Shown here: piece after piece, positions 42,392 through 51,450 of the stretch | Numbering within the stretch: the stretch's first letter is position 1 | How the letters are laid out: the number at the start of each line of letters is the position of its first letter | Notes under the pieces: generated by a model | Told to the model about the DNA's origin: nothing | Database searches by the model: none | What the model saw: only the letters and a program-made list of their open reading frames with translations | Source of the DNA: Roseomonas sp. 18066 | Lineage (GTDB): Bacteria; Pseudomonadota; Alphaproteobacteria; Acetobacterales; Acetobacteraceae | NCBI RefSeq assembly: GCF_902706185.1 | Contig: NZ_CACSJM010000002.1 | Coordinates: 1-64,000, forward strand | Reading direction: 5' to 3' | Length of the DNA stretch: 64,000 bases | Made by a program: the position numbers and the translations under genes

Positions 42392-43180
42392 TTACTCGCC
42401 CTTCCAGACCGGGGGGCGCTTGTTGAGGAAGGCATCCATGCCCTCGCGGAAATCCTGGCTCATATAGCACATCAGGATCAGGTCCTTGCCCTCCTCCGAG
42501 GAGATCGCCGGGCGCAGCCGGCTGATCGCCTCCTTGGTGGCGCGGAGCGTCAGGGGGGCGTTGGCGGCCACCGTCCGGGCGACCTCCAGCGCGCGGGCCT
42601 GCAGGTCGGCGCCCTCGGGCAGCACCTCGTGCAGCAGGCCGATGGCCTTGCCTTCCTCGGCCTCCACCAGGCGGGCGGTGAAGATCATCTCCTTGGCCCG
42701 CGACGGCCCGATCAGGGCGACGAGGCGGGAGAAGGCGCCCATCGACAGGATGTTCCCCAGGGTCTTGGCGATGGGGAAGCCGAAGCGGGCATTGGCGGCG
42801 CCGATGCGGATGTCGCAGGCCGCCGCCAGCGCGCCGCCGCCGCCGGTGCAGGCGCCGGCGATGGCGGCGATGGTGGGCTTGGGGCAGGCCTCCAGCGTCG
42901 CGATGACGCGGCCGACCCGCTCCTCATAGGCGATGGCGTCTTCCGGGGTCTTGAAGGCGCGGAACTGGTTGATGTCGGTCCCCGCCGCGAAGGCCTTCTC
43001 GCCGGAGCCGGTCAGGATGATGGCGCGGACCGACTTGTCCTCAGCCACCTGCTGGCAGAATTCCGCCAGCCGCTCATACATGGCGAAGGTGAAGGCGTTG
43101 CGCGCCTGCGGCCGGTTGAAGGTGACGCGGCTGATCCCGTCGTCCAGCCGGTCGAACAGGATGTCGTTGTCCGTATCCAT
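42392..43180 (-). CDS. Enoyl-CoA hydratase/isomerase family protein
   Basis: Crotonase-fold enzyme of 262 residues acting on acyl-CoA. AFAAGTDINQFRAF forms part of the CoA site and oxyanion hole, and GACTGGGGALAAACDIRIGA the second oxyanion-hole segment. In this protein the first catalytic Glu of classical hydratases (around the GALAAAC region) is not obvious, so isomerase, hydrolase or CoA-transferase-like chemistry is possible. The C-terminal DFREGMDAFLNKRPPVWKGE is typical. It precedes the YdiJ-type gene by 14 bp. Confidence 0.88.
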   Translation of the reverse strand: MDTDNDILFDRLDDGISRVTFNRPQARNAFTFAMYERLAEFCQQVAEDKSVRAIILTGSGEKAFAAGTDINQFRAFKTPEDAIAYEERVGRVIATLEACPKPTIAAIAGACTGGGGALAAACDIRIGAANARFGFPIAKTLGNILSMGAFSRLVALIGPSRAKEMIFTARLVEAEEGKAIGLLHEVLPEGADLQARALEVARTVAANAPLTLRATKEAISRLRPAISSEEGKDLILMCYMSQDFREGMDAFLNKRPPVWKGE

Positions 43181-43365
43181 CGCCTGCAGCCCTCCCTTTT
43201 GTGCATTGGCCCGGGCCTTGCGGCGCCCGGGCAGGAAGCTTCGTCATAAGATCGCACCCCGGCGCTGTAAACATGGGGGGACCGTCATGGAATCTTCATG
43301 CCTCCCCCCTGCCCGAGCGGCCCGGGCGGCGTTAGGGAGGCGCGTCTGGCCAATGGGGGATCCCG

Positions 43366-44358
43366 ATGATGCGGCGCGCAAGCTTCCTGAAGCTCGGGCT
43401 TCTGGCCCCCTTGGCGATGCCCTCGCTGGTCCGGGCGCAAGGGCTGGGCGGGCGCCTGACCCTCTATACCAGCCAGCTGGAGCCCGATGCGGCGAAGACG
43501 GTGGCCGCCTTCCGCGCCCGCCACCCGGGCGTCACGGTGGAGTGGATCCGCGGCGGCACCAACCAGATCCTGCCCCGGCTGCGCGCCGAGCTGGCCGCGG
43601 GCGCCCCGAAAGCCGACCTGCTGCTGCTGGCCGACAGCCTGACCTTCGAGGCGCTGAAGCGCGAGGGCCTGCTGCGGCCGAGCCCCGAGGTGGCGCTGGG
43701 CGGCGTCCCGGTGGAACGCCATGACCCCGGGCGCTGCTATTTCGCCACCAAGCTGCTGACCACCGGCATCGTCGCCCATGCCCGCGCCCCCTTCACGCCG
43801 AGCTCCTGGGCCGACCTGCTGAAGCCCGAGGCGCGCAACCTGACCGCCATGCCTTCCCCTTCCGTGTCGGGGGCCGCGGCGATCCATGTCCAGGCGGTGG
43901 CGCAGTCGCTGTCTCTGGGCTGGGCGTACTGGGAAAAACTGGCCGCGGCCGGGCTGCAGCCGCGGGGCGGCAATGGCGCCGTGCTGCAGGCGGTCGCCGG
44001 CGGCGAGCGCGCCTTCGGCATCATCGTCGATTATCTTCCCATTCGCGAAGCCGCCCAGGGCGCGCCGCTGCGCTTCATCGCGCCGAGCGAAGGCGTCAGC
44101 GCCATCACCGAGCCCGCCGCCATCCTGAAATCCAGCCGCAATCCCGAAGCGGCGGCCGCTTTTCTGTCCTTCCTGCTCTCGCCGGAGGGGCAGGCGCTGG
44201 CGGCGGAACAGGGGTTCCTCCCGGCTGACCCGTCCGTCGCCCCGCCGGCCGGCTTCCCCGATCCGAGGACGCTGACGCTGCTGCCCTTCGACGTGGCCGC
44301 TGCCAGCGTGAGCCTTGCCGCCGACCTCCGCCGCTTCGCCAGCCTTGTCGGCCAGTAA
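43366..44358 (+). CDS. ABC transporter substrate-binding protein, iron(III)/AfuA type
   Basis: Periplasmic binding protein of 330 residues with a signal peptide (MMRRASFLKLGLLAPLAMPS, cleaved near VRAQG). The mature protein begins LTLYTSQLEPDAAKTVAAF and continues TVEWIRGGTNQILPRLRAEL and ADLLLLADSLTFEALK, the pattern of FbpA/AfuA-type proteins that bind ferric iron, phosphonates or sulfonates. A double-length permease gene follows with overlap. No ATPase gene completes the system here. Confidence 0.86.
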   Translation: MMRRASFLKLGLLAPLAMPSLVRAQGLGGRLTLYTSQLEPDAAKTVAAFRARHPGVTVEWIRGGTNQILPRLRAELAAGAPKADLLLLADSLTFEALKREGLLRPSPEVALGGVPVERHDPGRCYFATKLLTTGIVAHARAPFTPSSWADLLKPEARNLTAMPSPSVSGAAAIHVQAVAQSLSLGWAYWEKLAAAGLQPRGGNGAVLQAVAGGERAFGIIVDYLPIREAAQGAPLRFIAPSEGVSAITEPAAILKSSRNPEAAAAFLSFLLSPEGQALAAEQGFLPADPSVAPPAGFPDPRTLTLLPFDVAAASVSLAADLRRFASLVGQ

Positions 44359-45997
44359 CACCCGGCTTCCCCCCCTGGCCTGGGCGGCGCTGCTCTGGCT
44401 GGCGGCGATCGGCCTGGCGCCGGCGCTGCGCCTGCTGGCCGAGGCCCCGGGCGCGGCCCTGCCCGCCCTGGCCGCCGATCCCACCATCTGGCGCGCCGCC
44501 GGGCGCAGCCTGTTCGTGGCGGGGTCCGCCGCGCTGCTGGCCGGGACCTTGGGCGCGCTGCAGGCCTGGCTGCTGCTGCTGCATGCCGTCCCCGCCCGGC
44601 CCTTCCTGCTGTTCGGCTGCGCCCTGCCGCTGCTGGTGCCGCCGCAGATCATGGCGCTGGGCTTCAGCCAGCTGGGCGGGCCGTCCTCCTCCCTGCTGCT
44701 GGCGCTGGGGATGGCGCCGCCGCTGGGCACGCCGAACCCGCTCCACGGGCCCGGGGGGATGATCCTGCTGCTGGGCATCCAGGGGGCGCCGCTGGTGCTG
44801 CTGGCGCTGTCCGGCCTGGCGCGGCGGCTGCCGGGCGACCTGCTGTCGGCGGCCGGCAGCCTGGGCGCCGGGCCGGCGGCGACGCTGCGCCGGGTGGTCG
44901 GGCCGCTGCTGCTGCCGGGGCTGCTGGCGGGGATGGGGCTGGCCTTCGTCGCCGCCCTGGGCAATTTCGGCATCGCCGCGCTGCTGGGCATTCCCGGCCG
45001 CTACCCGCTGCTGACCCTGCTGATCTGGCAGAAGCTTTCTTCCATCGGCCCCGCGGCGCTGGCCGAGGTCGCGGCGCTGTCGCTGCTGCTGGCGGCGCTG
45101 GCCTTGCCGGGCCTCTGGCTGCAATTCGCCGCGGCGCGCGCCGGGGCCTGGGGCGGCAGCAATGGCCGCGCCTTCCGGCCACTCCCCGCCAATCCCGCCA
45201 CCCGCGCCGCGCTGCCGGTCCTCGGGCTGTATCTGCTGGCGGTGCTGGCGCTGCCGCTGGCGGCGCTGCTCTGCACGGCGCTGGCCCCCGCGACCGGCGT
45301 GCCGCTGACCCCCGCCAACGCGACGCTGCGGCATTTCGCCGCGAGCCTGGCCCCGGGCGCGCAGACGCTGTCGGCGCTGGGGCATTCGCTGCTGTTGGCC
45401 GGGGGTGCCGCGCTGCTGCTGGCGCTGGCCGCGCTGCCGATCGCGCTGCAGCAGGGGCGTCGCGCGGTGCGCTGGGCCACCATCGGCGTCGACCTGCCCT
45501 ATGCCCTGCCCGGCGCCTGCACCGCGGTCTCGGTGATCCTGCTGGTGCTCGGGCTGCCCGGCGGCGGCGCGGTCTATGGCACGCTGGGGCTTATTCTGTT
45601 TGCCTATCTGGCGCGGTTCCAGGCGCTGGCCTTGCGGCCGGTCGCGGCGGCGGCGGCGCGGCTGGACCCGGCGCTGGACCGGGCAGCGCAGTCGCTCGGC
45701 GCGGGCGGGCTGCGGCGGCTGTGGCGGGTGCAGCTGCCGCTGCTGGCCCCGGCGCTGGGGGCCGGCGGGCTGCTGGTGCTGCTGATGGCGGTCAACGAGG
45801 TCACCGTCAGCGCCCTGCTGCACGGGCCGGGCAGCCAGACGCTGGGCGTGCTGGTCTTCAACCTGCAGGATGCCGGGCAAGGGCCGCAGGCCGCGGCGAC
45901 CAGCTGCCTCGCCCTGCTGGTCACCGCAGGGCTGATGGTCCTGGCGACGGCATTCGCCAAAAAACTGCCGCCGGGCACGCTGCCCTGGCGGCCCTGA
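44345..45997 (+). CDS. ABC transporter permease, fused double-domain (FbpB/ThiP type)
   Basis: Inner-membrane permease of about 550 residues with some 11-12 helices in two homologous halves. Each half has an EAA-type loop for ATPase contact: AAGSLGAGPAATLRRVVGPL near residue 170 and RAAQSLGAGGLRRLWRVQLP near 450. The start is uncertain: TTG at 44345 overlaps the binding-protein gene by 14 bases, TTG at 44315 by 44; neither has a strong ribosome-binding site, so translation is probably coupled. The gene meets cheA tail to tail with six bases between. The expected ATP-binding subunit must be encoded elsewhere. Confidence 0.85.
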   Translation: MSASNTRLPPLAWAALLWLAAIGLAPALRLLAEAPGAALPALAADPTIWRAAGRSLFVAGSAALLAGTLGALQAWLLLLHAVPARPFLLFGCALPLLVPPQIMALGFSQLGGPSSSLLLALGMAPPLGTPNPLHGPGGMILLLGIQGAPLVLLALSGLARRLPGDLLSAAGSLGAGPAATLRRVVGPLLLPGLLAGMGLAFVAALGNFGIAALLGIPGRYPLLTLLIWQKLSSIGPAALAEVAALSLLLAALALPGLWLQFAAARAGAWGGSNGRAFRPLPANPATRAALPVLGLYLLAVLALPLAALLCTALAPATGVPLTPANATLRHFAASLAPGAQTLSALGHSLLLAGGAALLLALAALPIALQQGRRAVRWATIGVDLPYALPGACTAVSVILLVLGLPGGGAVYGTLGLILFAYLARFQALALRPVAAAAARLDPALDRAAQSLGAGGLRRLWRVQLPLLAPALGAGGLLVLLMAVNEVTVSALLHGPGSQTLGVLVFNLQDAGQGPQAAATSCLALLVTAGLMVLATAFAKKLPPGTLPWRP

Positions 45998-46003
45998 ACG
46001 GAA

Positions 46004-48604
46004 CTACATCCCGTCGGGCTCGAGCAGCACCACCGGCTCGCCATTGCCCAGCACGCCGACGCCGCCCACCCCTGGCAGCCCGGCGAGCGCCGGATGCATC
46101 GGCCGCAGCAGCAGGTCGGAGCGCCGCTGCACCCGGTCCACCGCCAGCCCCAGCACCCGCCCGCCGCTGCGCAGCATGACGATGGCGCCCTCGCTGGCGG
46201 CCGGGTCGGGCGGCAGGTTCAGCAGATCGGACAGGCGGCGCAGCTCGGCGCCGGGCGGCAGGGCGTCGTGCTCCACCACGGAATCGACGCGGCCGGCCGG
46301 CAGCGCATAGGCATGGCCGCCGACCTCGACCAGCAGCACCGTCTGCACCGCCGCCGTCAACGGCAGACGGAGCGCGAAGCTGCTGCCCTGGCCGGGCTCG
46401 CTGGTGACTTCCAGGGTGCCGCCGGCGCGGCGCACGGCATCCTGCACCACATCCAGCCCGACGCCGCGGCCGGAGGTTTCCGTCACCGTTTCGGCGGTGG
46501 AGAAGCCGGGGCGGAACAGCAGCCCATGCACCTCGTCGGGCGGCATGCGGGCGGCCTCGGCCGAGCTGATCAGCCCGCGCGAGACCGCCCGCGCCAGCAC
46601 CCGGTCACGGTCGATCCCGGCGCCGTCATCCGACAGCCGCACGCGGATCTGCCCGGTCCGCCGCGCCGCCGAGATCTTCAGCGTCCCCTTGGCCGGCTTG
46701 CCGGCGGCCTCGCGTGCGGCGGGCGATTCGATGCCGTGGTCGACGGCGTTGCGCACCAGGTGCAGCAGCGGGTCGGCCAGCAGCTCGACCAGGCTGCGGT
46801 CGATGGCGACCTCCTGGCCTTCCAGCAGCAGCTCGACCTCCTTGCCGCTGGCCCGGGCCACGGCGCGCGCGACACGGGGCAGCCGGGAAAACAGCGTGCC
46901 GATGGGGACGACGCGCAGCTCCATCACCGCCTCGTCCAGCCGGCGCAGCGACAGGGTCAACCGGCTCTCGGCACCCTCCATCGCGTCCTGCACCCGGCGC
47001 AGCCGCTCCAGCGCATTGGCCAGGTGCGGCGCGACGCTGCCGGGCAGCCATTGCTCCAGCGCGGCCAGCCGCCCGATGGCGCCGCGGCCGCCACCTTCCT
47101 GCAAGGTCTCCGACAGCGACAGGGCGGCGGCGCGCACCTCGGCCTGCAGGTTGATGATGCCGTCGATGGTCTCCTGCCGCACCCGCATGGTGACGGGGCC
47201 GGCCTCGGCATGCTCGATGCCAGCCTCGGGCAGCAGCGCCAGGTCGCGCAGCACGCGGTGGTCGGGGTCCAGCGCCCGCGCATGGGTCTGCAGCAGCGAC
47301 AGCTCGGCGCCGCTGGCAAAAAGCGTCTCCAGCTCGGCGGCAAGCTCCGGCGAGGGCGGCGGCAGGTTGCGGCTGGCCAGCACCTCGGCTTCCTCGTGCA
47401 GCCAGGCGCCGATGGCATTCTCGATGCCGGCATCCTGGCCCAGCGCCAGCCGCGCCACGAACAGCCGCTGCCCGGCGGCCAGCGCCGCCAGCGCCCGGCC
47501 GCGCGCCGCCGCCCCCATGCTGCCGCGGAAAGCCGGGGGCAGGCGCGGGTCCAGCGCCTCGGCCGCCGCCTCGGCCGGCGGCAGGGCGCGCGGCGCCAGG
47601 GTCTCGCCCTCGGCCGCGGCATGCAGGCGCTCGGCGAGCGCCGGGCCCTGGATCGCCAGCACGGCGGCGGCATCCGGGTCGGCGGCGCGGTCGGCCAGGT
47701 CTTCCAGGGTCAGCAGCAGGGTCTCCAGCGCCTCCTGCCCCAGGGCGCAGGCCGCCGCCGCCGCCGCCCGTGCCGCCGCGGCGAGCGCCGGCGCGTCGCC
47801 ATGCCCCTCGGTCAGCGCCGCCAGGCGGACGGCGAGCCCGGCCAGCCGCGGCGCCAGCTCGCCCCGCGTGGCGCCGGGGATTTCGGCGGCGCCGGCGCTT
47901 TCCCCGGCCATGTCTTCCAGCCGTTCCAGCTGGCGGCGCAGCAGGCCCAGCGCCGGCAAGGCGGCGATGCTGCCGGCCGCCTCGGCCAGCGTCGAGAAGC
48001 CGGCGGAAAGCCGTGGCAGGCCGAGCAGGGCGGCGGCCTCGGCCAGCTCCTCCACCTCCTGCAGGGCGGCGGGGTCGCGGGCGGCGACGGTCTCGCCGGC
48101 CAGGTGGCCGAGCAGCGGCACCGCCACCACCACCCGCGACGCCACCACGCCGACCAGCGGATTTTTTTCGGTGGCCGCCACCGCGGGCGGCGGCGCGGGT
48201 TTCGCCGGTGGGGCGGCCGGCGAGCCCCCGGCGATCCGCTGCAGCTGGGCGATCAGCGCCGGGTCGGCCGGCATGTCCTGATGCGTCGCCAGCACCGCCG
48301 CCCGCTGCCGCCGCAGCGCATCCACCGCGCCGAGCAAGACCCCGCTGACAGCCGCATCGACCACCAGCCGCCCCGAGCGAGCGTTTCCAAGAATATCCTC
48401 GGCGACATGCGCGACGTTCTTCATGCCGGGGGCGCCCAGCGCGTCGCTCATCCCCTTCAGGCTGTGGAAGGCGCGGAACAGGGTGTTGACCTGCTCGCGC
48501 TCCAGCGCCGCGCCGCCGCCGCCCAGCACCGCCTCGATGGTGTCCAGGTGCTCTTCCGTCTCGGCGGCGAACTCGCCCCAGAGCGCGTCATCCTCGCCCA
48601 GCAT
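46004..48604 (-). CDS. cheA: Chemotaxis-type histidine kinase CheA
   Basis: 866-residue signalling kinase. The N-terminal Hpt domain has the phosphorylated His47 in RAFHSLKGMSDALG. A long helical middle (about 110-470), rich in Ala/Leu, is larger than in model CheA proteins. Then come the dimerisation region (QETIDGIINLQAEVRAA), the ATPase domain (LLHLVRNAVDHGIESP, VRLSDDGAGIDRDR, ETSGRGVGLDVVQDAVR) and a C-terminal CheW-like domain (ending GVGVLGNGEPVVLLEPDGM). It is the last gene of the cluster, four bases after the receiver gene. Confidence 0.93.
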   Translation of the reverse strand: MLGEDDALWGEFAAETEEHLDTIEAVLGGGGAALEREQVNTLFRAFHSLKGMSDALGAPGMKNVAHVAEDILGNARSGRLVVDAAVSGVLLGAVDALRRQRAAVLATHQDMPADPALIAQLQRIAGGSPAAPPAKPAPPPAVAATEKNPLVGVVASRVVVAVPLLGHLAGETVAARDPAALQEVEELAEAAALLGLPRLSAGFSTLAEAAGSIAALPALGLLRRQLERLEDMAGESAGAAEIPGATRGELAPRLAGLAVRLAALTEGHGDAPALAAAARAAAAAACALGQEALETLLLTLEDLADRAADPDAAAVLAIQGPALAERLHAAAEGETLAPRALPPAEAAAEALDPRLPPAFRGSMGAAARGRALAALAAGQRLFVARLALGQDAGIENAIGAWLHEEAEVLASRNLPPPSPELAAELETLFASGAELSLLQTHARALDPDHRVLRDLALLPEAGIEHAEAGPVTMRVRQETIDGIINLQAEVRAAALSLSETLQEGGGRGAIGRLAALEQWLPGSVAPHLANALERLRRVQDAMEGAESRLTLSLRRLDEAVMELRVVPIGTLFSRLPRVARAVARASGKEVELLLEGQEVAIDRSLVELLADPLLHLVRNAVDHGIESPAAREAAGKPAKGTLKISAARRTGQIRVRLSDDGAGIDRDRVLARAVSRGLISSAEAARMPPDEVHGLLFRPGFSTAETVTETSGRGVGLDVVQDAVRRAGGTLEVTSEPGQGSSFALRLPLTAAVQTVLLVEVGGHAYALPAGRVDSVVEHDALPPGAELRRLSDLLNLPPDPAASEGAIVMLRSGGRVLGLAVDRVQRRSDLLLRPMHPALAGLPGVGGVGVLGNGEPVVLLEPDGM

Positions 48605-48608
48605 CGCC

Positions 48609-49361
48609 TCAGCCCTCCGCGCCGAGCGGCGCCGGCAGGCCGACGGCCCGCCGCGCGGCGCGCAGGATGGCATCGCCCTGGCGGTCGCGCAGATCCGGGC
48701 TGAAGGCGCCCGACGGCTTGCCGACCACCGCCGCCGCGCCCAGCCGCCGCGCCAGCACGGCGAGCTCGGTGCCCGGCCGCGCGGCGGAGGAGACGATGAC
48801 CACCGCCCCATGCCCCGCCAGCGCCCATTCGCGCAGCGTGCCGATGCCGTCCAGCACCGGCATCTCGATATCCAGCATGGTCAGGTCCGGCTTCAATTCG
48901 GCCATCAGCCCGAGCGCGGCGCGGCCATCGGCGGCCTCGCCGACCACGGCGAAATCGGCATCGGCCGAGAGGGTCTCGCGCACCAGGCGGCGCATCATGG
49001 CGCTGTCATCCACGACCAGGGCGCGGATGCGGGCGGTGCTCGGCGCCGGCTCGGCGGCAGGGGGTGCCGCGGCCTCGGGTGGCGGCAGGTCATGGCCGGC
49101 GGCGGCGATGGCCTCGGCGTGATGCGCCAGCGCCTCGCCCAAGGCCGGGATGCCGGGGACGCCCGGCTCTTCCAGCAGCGCCGCGGCCGGCTCCAGCAGG
49201 CGGGTCAGGGAAGAAATACCGAAGGCGGCGGCCATGGCGCGCAGGCGGTCGACCATGCGCTGCGCCTCGGCCGGCGTCGCGGCCGTGGCCAGGGCGACGG
49301 CGCCGTCCAGCCATTCCGGCAGGAAGGCTTCCAGCAGTTCCGGGTCCAGCGGCTCGGCCAT
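48609..49361 (-). CDS. Response regulator with degenerate Hpt-like N-terminus
   Basis: 250-residue protein. Residues about 115-245 form a receiver domain: RALVVDDSAMMRRLVRETL with the acidic pair, LTMLDIEMPVLDGIG with the phosphorylated Asp, and VVGKPSGAF with the conserved Lys. The first 90 residues are helical and resemble an Hpt domain (DRLRAMAAAFGISSLTRLLE) without the phosphorylated His. There is no output domain. ATG at 49361 was chosen for the GGAG about seven bases upstream; ATG at 49373 is possible. It precedes cheA and probably accepts its phosphate. Confidence 0.85.
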   Translation of the reverse strand: MAEPLDPELLEAFLPEWLDGAVALATAATPAEAQRMVDRLRAMAAAFGISSLTRLLEPAAALLEEPGVPGIPALGEALAHHAEAIAAAGHDLPPPEAAAPPAAEPAPSTARIRALVVDDSAMMRRLVRETLSADADFAVVGEAADGRAALGLMAELKPDLTMLDIEMPVLDGIGTLREWALAGHGAVVIVSSAARPGTELAVLARRLGAAAVVGKPSGAFSPDLRDRQGDAILRAARRAVGLPAPLGAEG

Positions 49362-49517
49362 GCCCTGCTCCATCCGATGCGTCCCCGACACTGGAAAACG
49401 GAGGCAGCATGACCGGTTTTGCGGGTGCTGTCGCCAGGGGTGCAGCACAGCTTCGTGACAGACCGGGCGGGACTGGCCCAAGCAGCACAGACTTTATGTC
49501 ACTGACGAACCATGTGC

Positions 49518-50219
49518 TTAGCGAGGCGCGACAGAAGGCCCTTGTCTCGGAGCGGTGTAGACATCGAGAGCCTTCAGCAACTTCAGGGATTCAACCCGCA
49601 GACCATCATATCCGCTCATGAGTTCCTTCCACTTCGACACTTCTTCATCGCTGCTCGGCGGTGAAGCTGTCGAAAGGTCCTGGAGATGTCTGATAATGCT
49701 CACGCGGCTTTCGTAGAGTTCTGGTAGCTTTCGAAGCGCGTCTTGAGCTTCCGCAGGGAAGAAAACCGCCTGCTTTCGAAACAGAAAGGCCATGCCAGCC
49801 AAAGACTGGCCAGCTTGCTGCATCGCTGGCACAACGACCGCCCAATCGTCGCTGTTTCGGGTGATCAGATAGAAGTTCATTCGACCGACGAACATCGCGT
49901 TTCGCTGCTGAGCCTGGTCGCCACCAGCAATGAGTTCACGGCGCATTCGGAGTTTCTCGGCGATTTCCCGCTGCTGCTCGCTGAAAGCCCTGCTGGCCTC
50001 CCTCTGCGCTTGCAGGCTGGACGCTGTATTCCAAATACTCATACCCTTCTCGAGCAGCTTCTGAACCGCCTCGGCCGCCCCGGCAGTCGCAACCGTCAAG
50101 GCCGTGATGGCAGCTATCGCCGCTAAGATGGCAGGTAGCGCAGCTTGCGCCTGGCTTGGCGCCAGTATGGTCCCCGGCAAGGCGGAACTGGTCAGAAGGA
50201 GCCAACGTCGCCGCACCAT
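49518..50219 (-). CDS. Hypothetical secreted protein inserted in the che cluster
   Basis: 233 residues with a clear signal peptide (MVRRRWLLLTSSALPGTILA, cleavage near AQAA), a short Ala-rich hydrophobic stretch and then a charged helical region (SLQAQREASRAFSEQQREIA, KLRMRRELIAGGDQAQQRNA) that looks like a coiled coil. No family recognised. ATG at 50219 has AGGGAGG six bases upstream. Base content is clearly lower in GC than the flanking che genes, and it has its own AT-rich promoter region, which together suggest acquisition by transfer. It interrupts the run between cheB and the receiver gene. Confidence 0.75.
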   Translation of the reverse strand: MVRRRWLLLTSSALPGTILAPSQAQAALPAILAAIAAITALTVATAGAAEAVQKLLEKGMSIWNTASSLQAQREASRAFSEQQREIAEKLRMRRELIAGGDQAQQRNAMFVGRMNFYLITRNSDDWAVVVPAMQQAGQSLAGMAFLFRKQAVFFPAEAQDALRKLPELYESRVSIIRHLQDLSTASPPSSDEEVSKWKELMSGYDGLRVESLKLLKALDVYTAPRQGPSVAPR

Positions 50220-50255
50220 CGAAGCCTCCCTGATAAAACCTTCCACCGGCTGGTC

Positions 50256-50261
50256 ATTATA
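50256..50261 (-). promoter_or_regulatory. Perfect -10 box upstream of the inserted hypothetical gene
   Basis: TATAAT on the minus strand, 37 bp before the ATG, within an AT-rich stretch (AATTAAAAAC) unlike the rest of the window. The -35 at 17-bp spacing (TTTCGT) is poor. Confidence 0.5.
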
Positions 50262-50376
50262 ATTGGATCGAATTAAAAACGAAATCTCATTGAAGTGGGC
50301 CGCACCACCGGCAGCTCTGTTGCCGAAGTCTGAGCCTCACGGTCGACAGCTTGGAAGAATAAAACGGTAAGCCCGC

Positions 50377-51450
50377 CTATCGCGCCAGCAGCAGCGCCGC
50401 GCGGCGGCCGAGCGCGGTGGGCGTCGCCAGCTCCACCACCCCGCCATGCGCCCGGGCCACCTCGGCGAAGGCCACCGGCATGCCGGCGACGACGCAGCTT
50501 TCCGCGCTCTGCGCCAGCAGCACCGCGCCGCGCGCCGCCAGCGCCGGCGCCGCCCCGGCGCCGTCGCGGCCCATGCCGGTCAGCACCACCGCCATGGCCC
50601 GCCGCGCCACCAGCGCCGCCGATTGCAGCAGCAGGTCGACCGAAGGATGCACCGGCCCCGGCCCGGCCGCGAGCCGGAGCAGAAAACCGCCATCGGCGGC
50701 GCGGGCCAGGTGGCCGTCGGTGCCGCCGGGCAGCACCACGACCTCGCCGGCCGCCGGGTGCAGCCCGCGCTCGCCCAGCCGCACCACCAGCCCGCTGCGC
50801 CGCGCCAGGTGGCGGGCGAAGTCGGGGCCCAGATCGGCCGGCATGTGCTGCGCCACCAGGCAGGGCACCGGCAGCGGGCCGCTGGCGCCGAGGAATTCCG
50901 CCACCGCATCCGGCCCGCCGGTGGAGGCGCCGAGCAGCAGCACGTCGCAAGGGCCGCCGCGCCGCATCGGCGGCAGCGCCGGCGGCGGGTCCAGCAGCGG
51001 CAGCGGCAGCGGCGCGCCGGCCGGGCTCTCGCCCTCCGGCCGGGCGCGGGCGCGCTGCGCCGCCCAGTGCCGCAGCCGGCCGCGCAGCTCGCGGTCGATC
51101 TGGCCGAGATCGAGGCCGGACAGCGCCGAGCCCTTCCACAGATAGTCGGCCGCGCCCCGGGCGAGGGCCGCCAGCGCCGCCTCCGACCCGTCGCGGGTGT
51201 GGTGGCTGACCATGACGATGGCGGGCGGCGCCGGCAGCTGCATCAGCCGCTCGGTCACCTCCAGCCCGTCCATGCCCGGCATCTCGACGTCGAGCGCCAC
51301 GACATCGGGGCGCAGCTGCGCCGCCAGCTCCAGCGCCGCGGCGCCATGGGCGGCCTCGCCCACCACCTTCAGGTCGCCATCCGCCTCGATGATGCGCTTC
51401 AGCGCCAGCCGCATGAAGCCGCTGTCGTCGACCACCAGGACCCGGATCAC
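50377..51450 (-). CDS. cheB: Chemotaxis response regulator protein-glutamate methylesterase CheB
   Basis: 357 residues. The receiver domain (MIRVLVVDDSGFMRLALKRI; phospho-Asp in VVALDVEMPGMDGLEV) is joined by a proline-rich linker to the methylesterase domain, with the catalytic Ser in LLGASTGGPDAVAEF, His in VAQHMPADLG and Asp in LTGMGRDGAGA. It removes methyl groups from receptors when phosphorylated by CheA. The GTG start at 51450 overlaps the stop of the triple-CheW gene by four bases. Confidence 0.95.
   Translation of the reverse strand: MIRVLVVDDSGFMRLALKRIIEADGDLKVVGEAAHGAAALELAAQLRPDVVALDVEMPGMDGLEVTERLMQLPAPPAIVMVSHHTRDGSEAALAALARGAADYLWKGSALSGLDLGQIDRELRGRLRHWAAQRARARPEGESPAGAPLPLPLLDPPPALPPMRRGGPCDVLLLGASTGGPDAVAEFLGASGPLPVPCLVAQHMPADLGPDFARHLARRSGLVVRLGERGLHPAAGEVVVLPGGTDGHLARAADGGFLLRLAAGPGPVHPSVDLLLQSAALVARRAMAVVLTGMGRDGAGAAPALAARGAVLLAQSAESCVVAGMPVAFAEVARAHGGVVELATPTALGRRAALLLAR

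Noticed and set aside
46094..48703. An 869-codon plus-strand frame opposite cheA
   Set aside because: Gln/Arg/His-rich antisense of a verified CheA; no recognisable domain.
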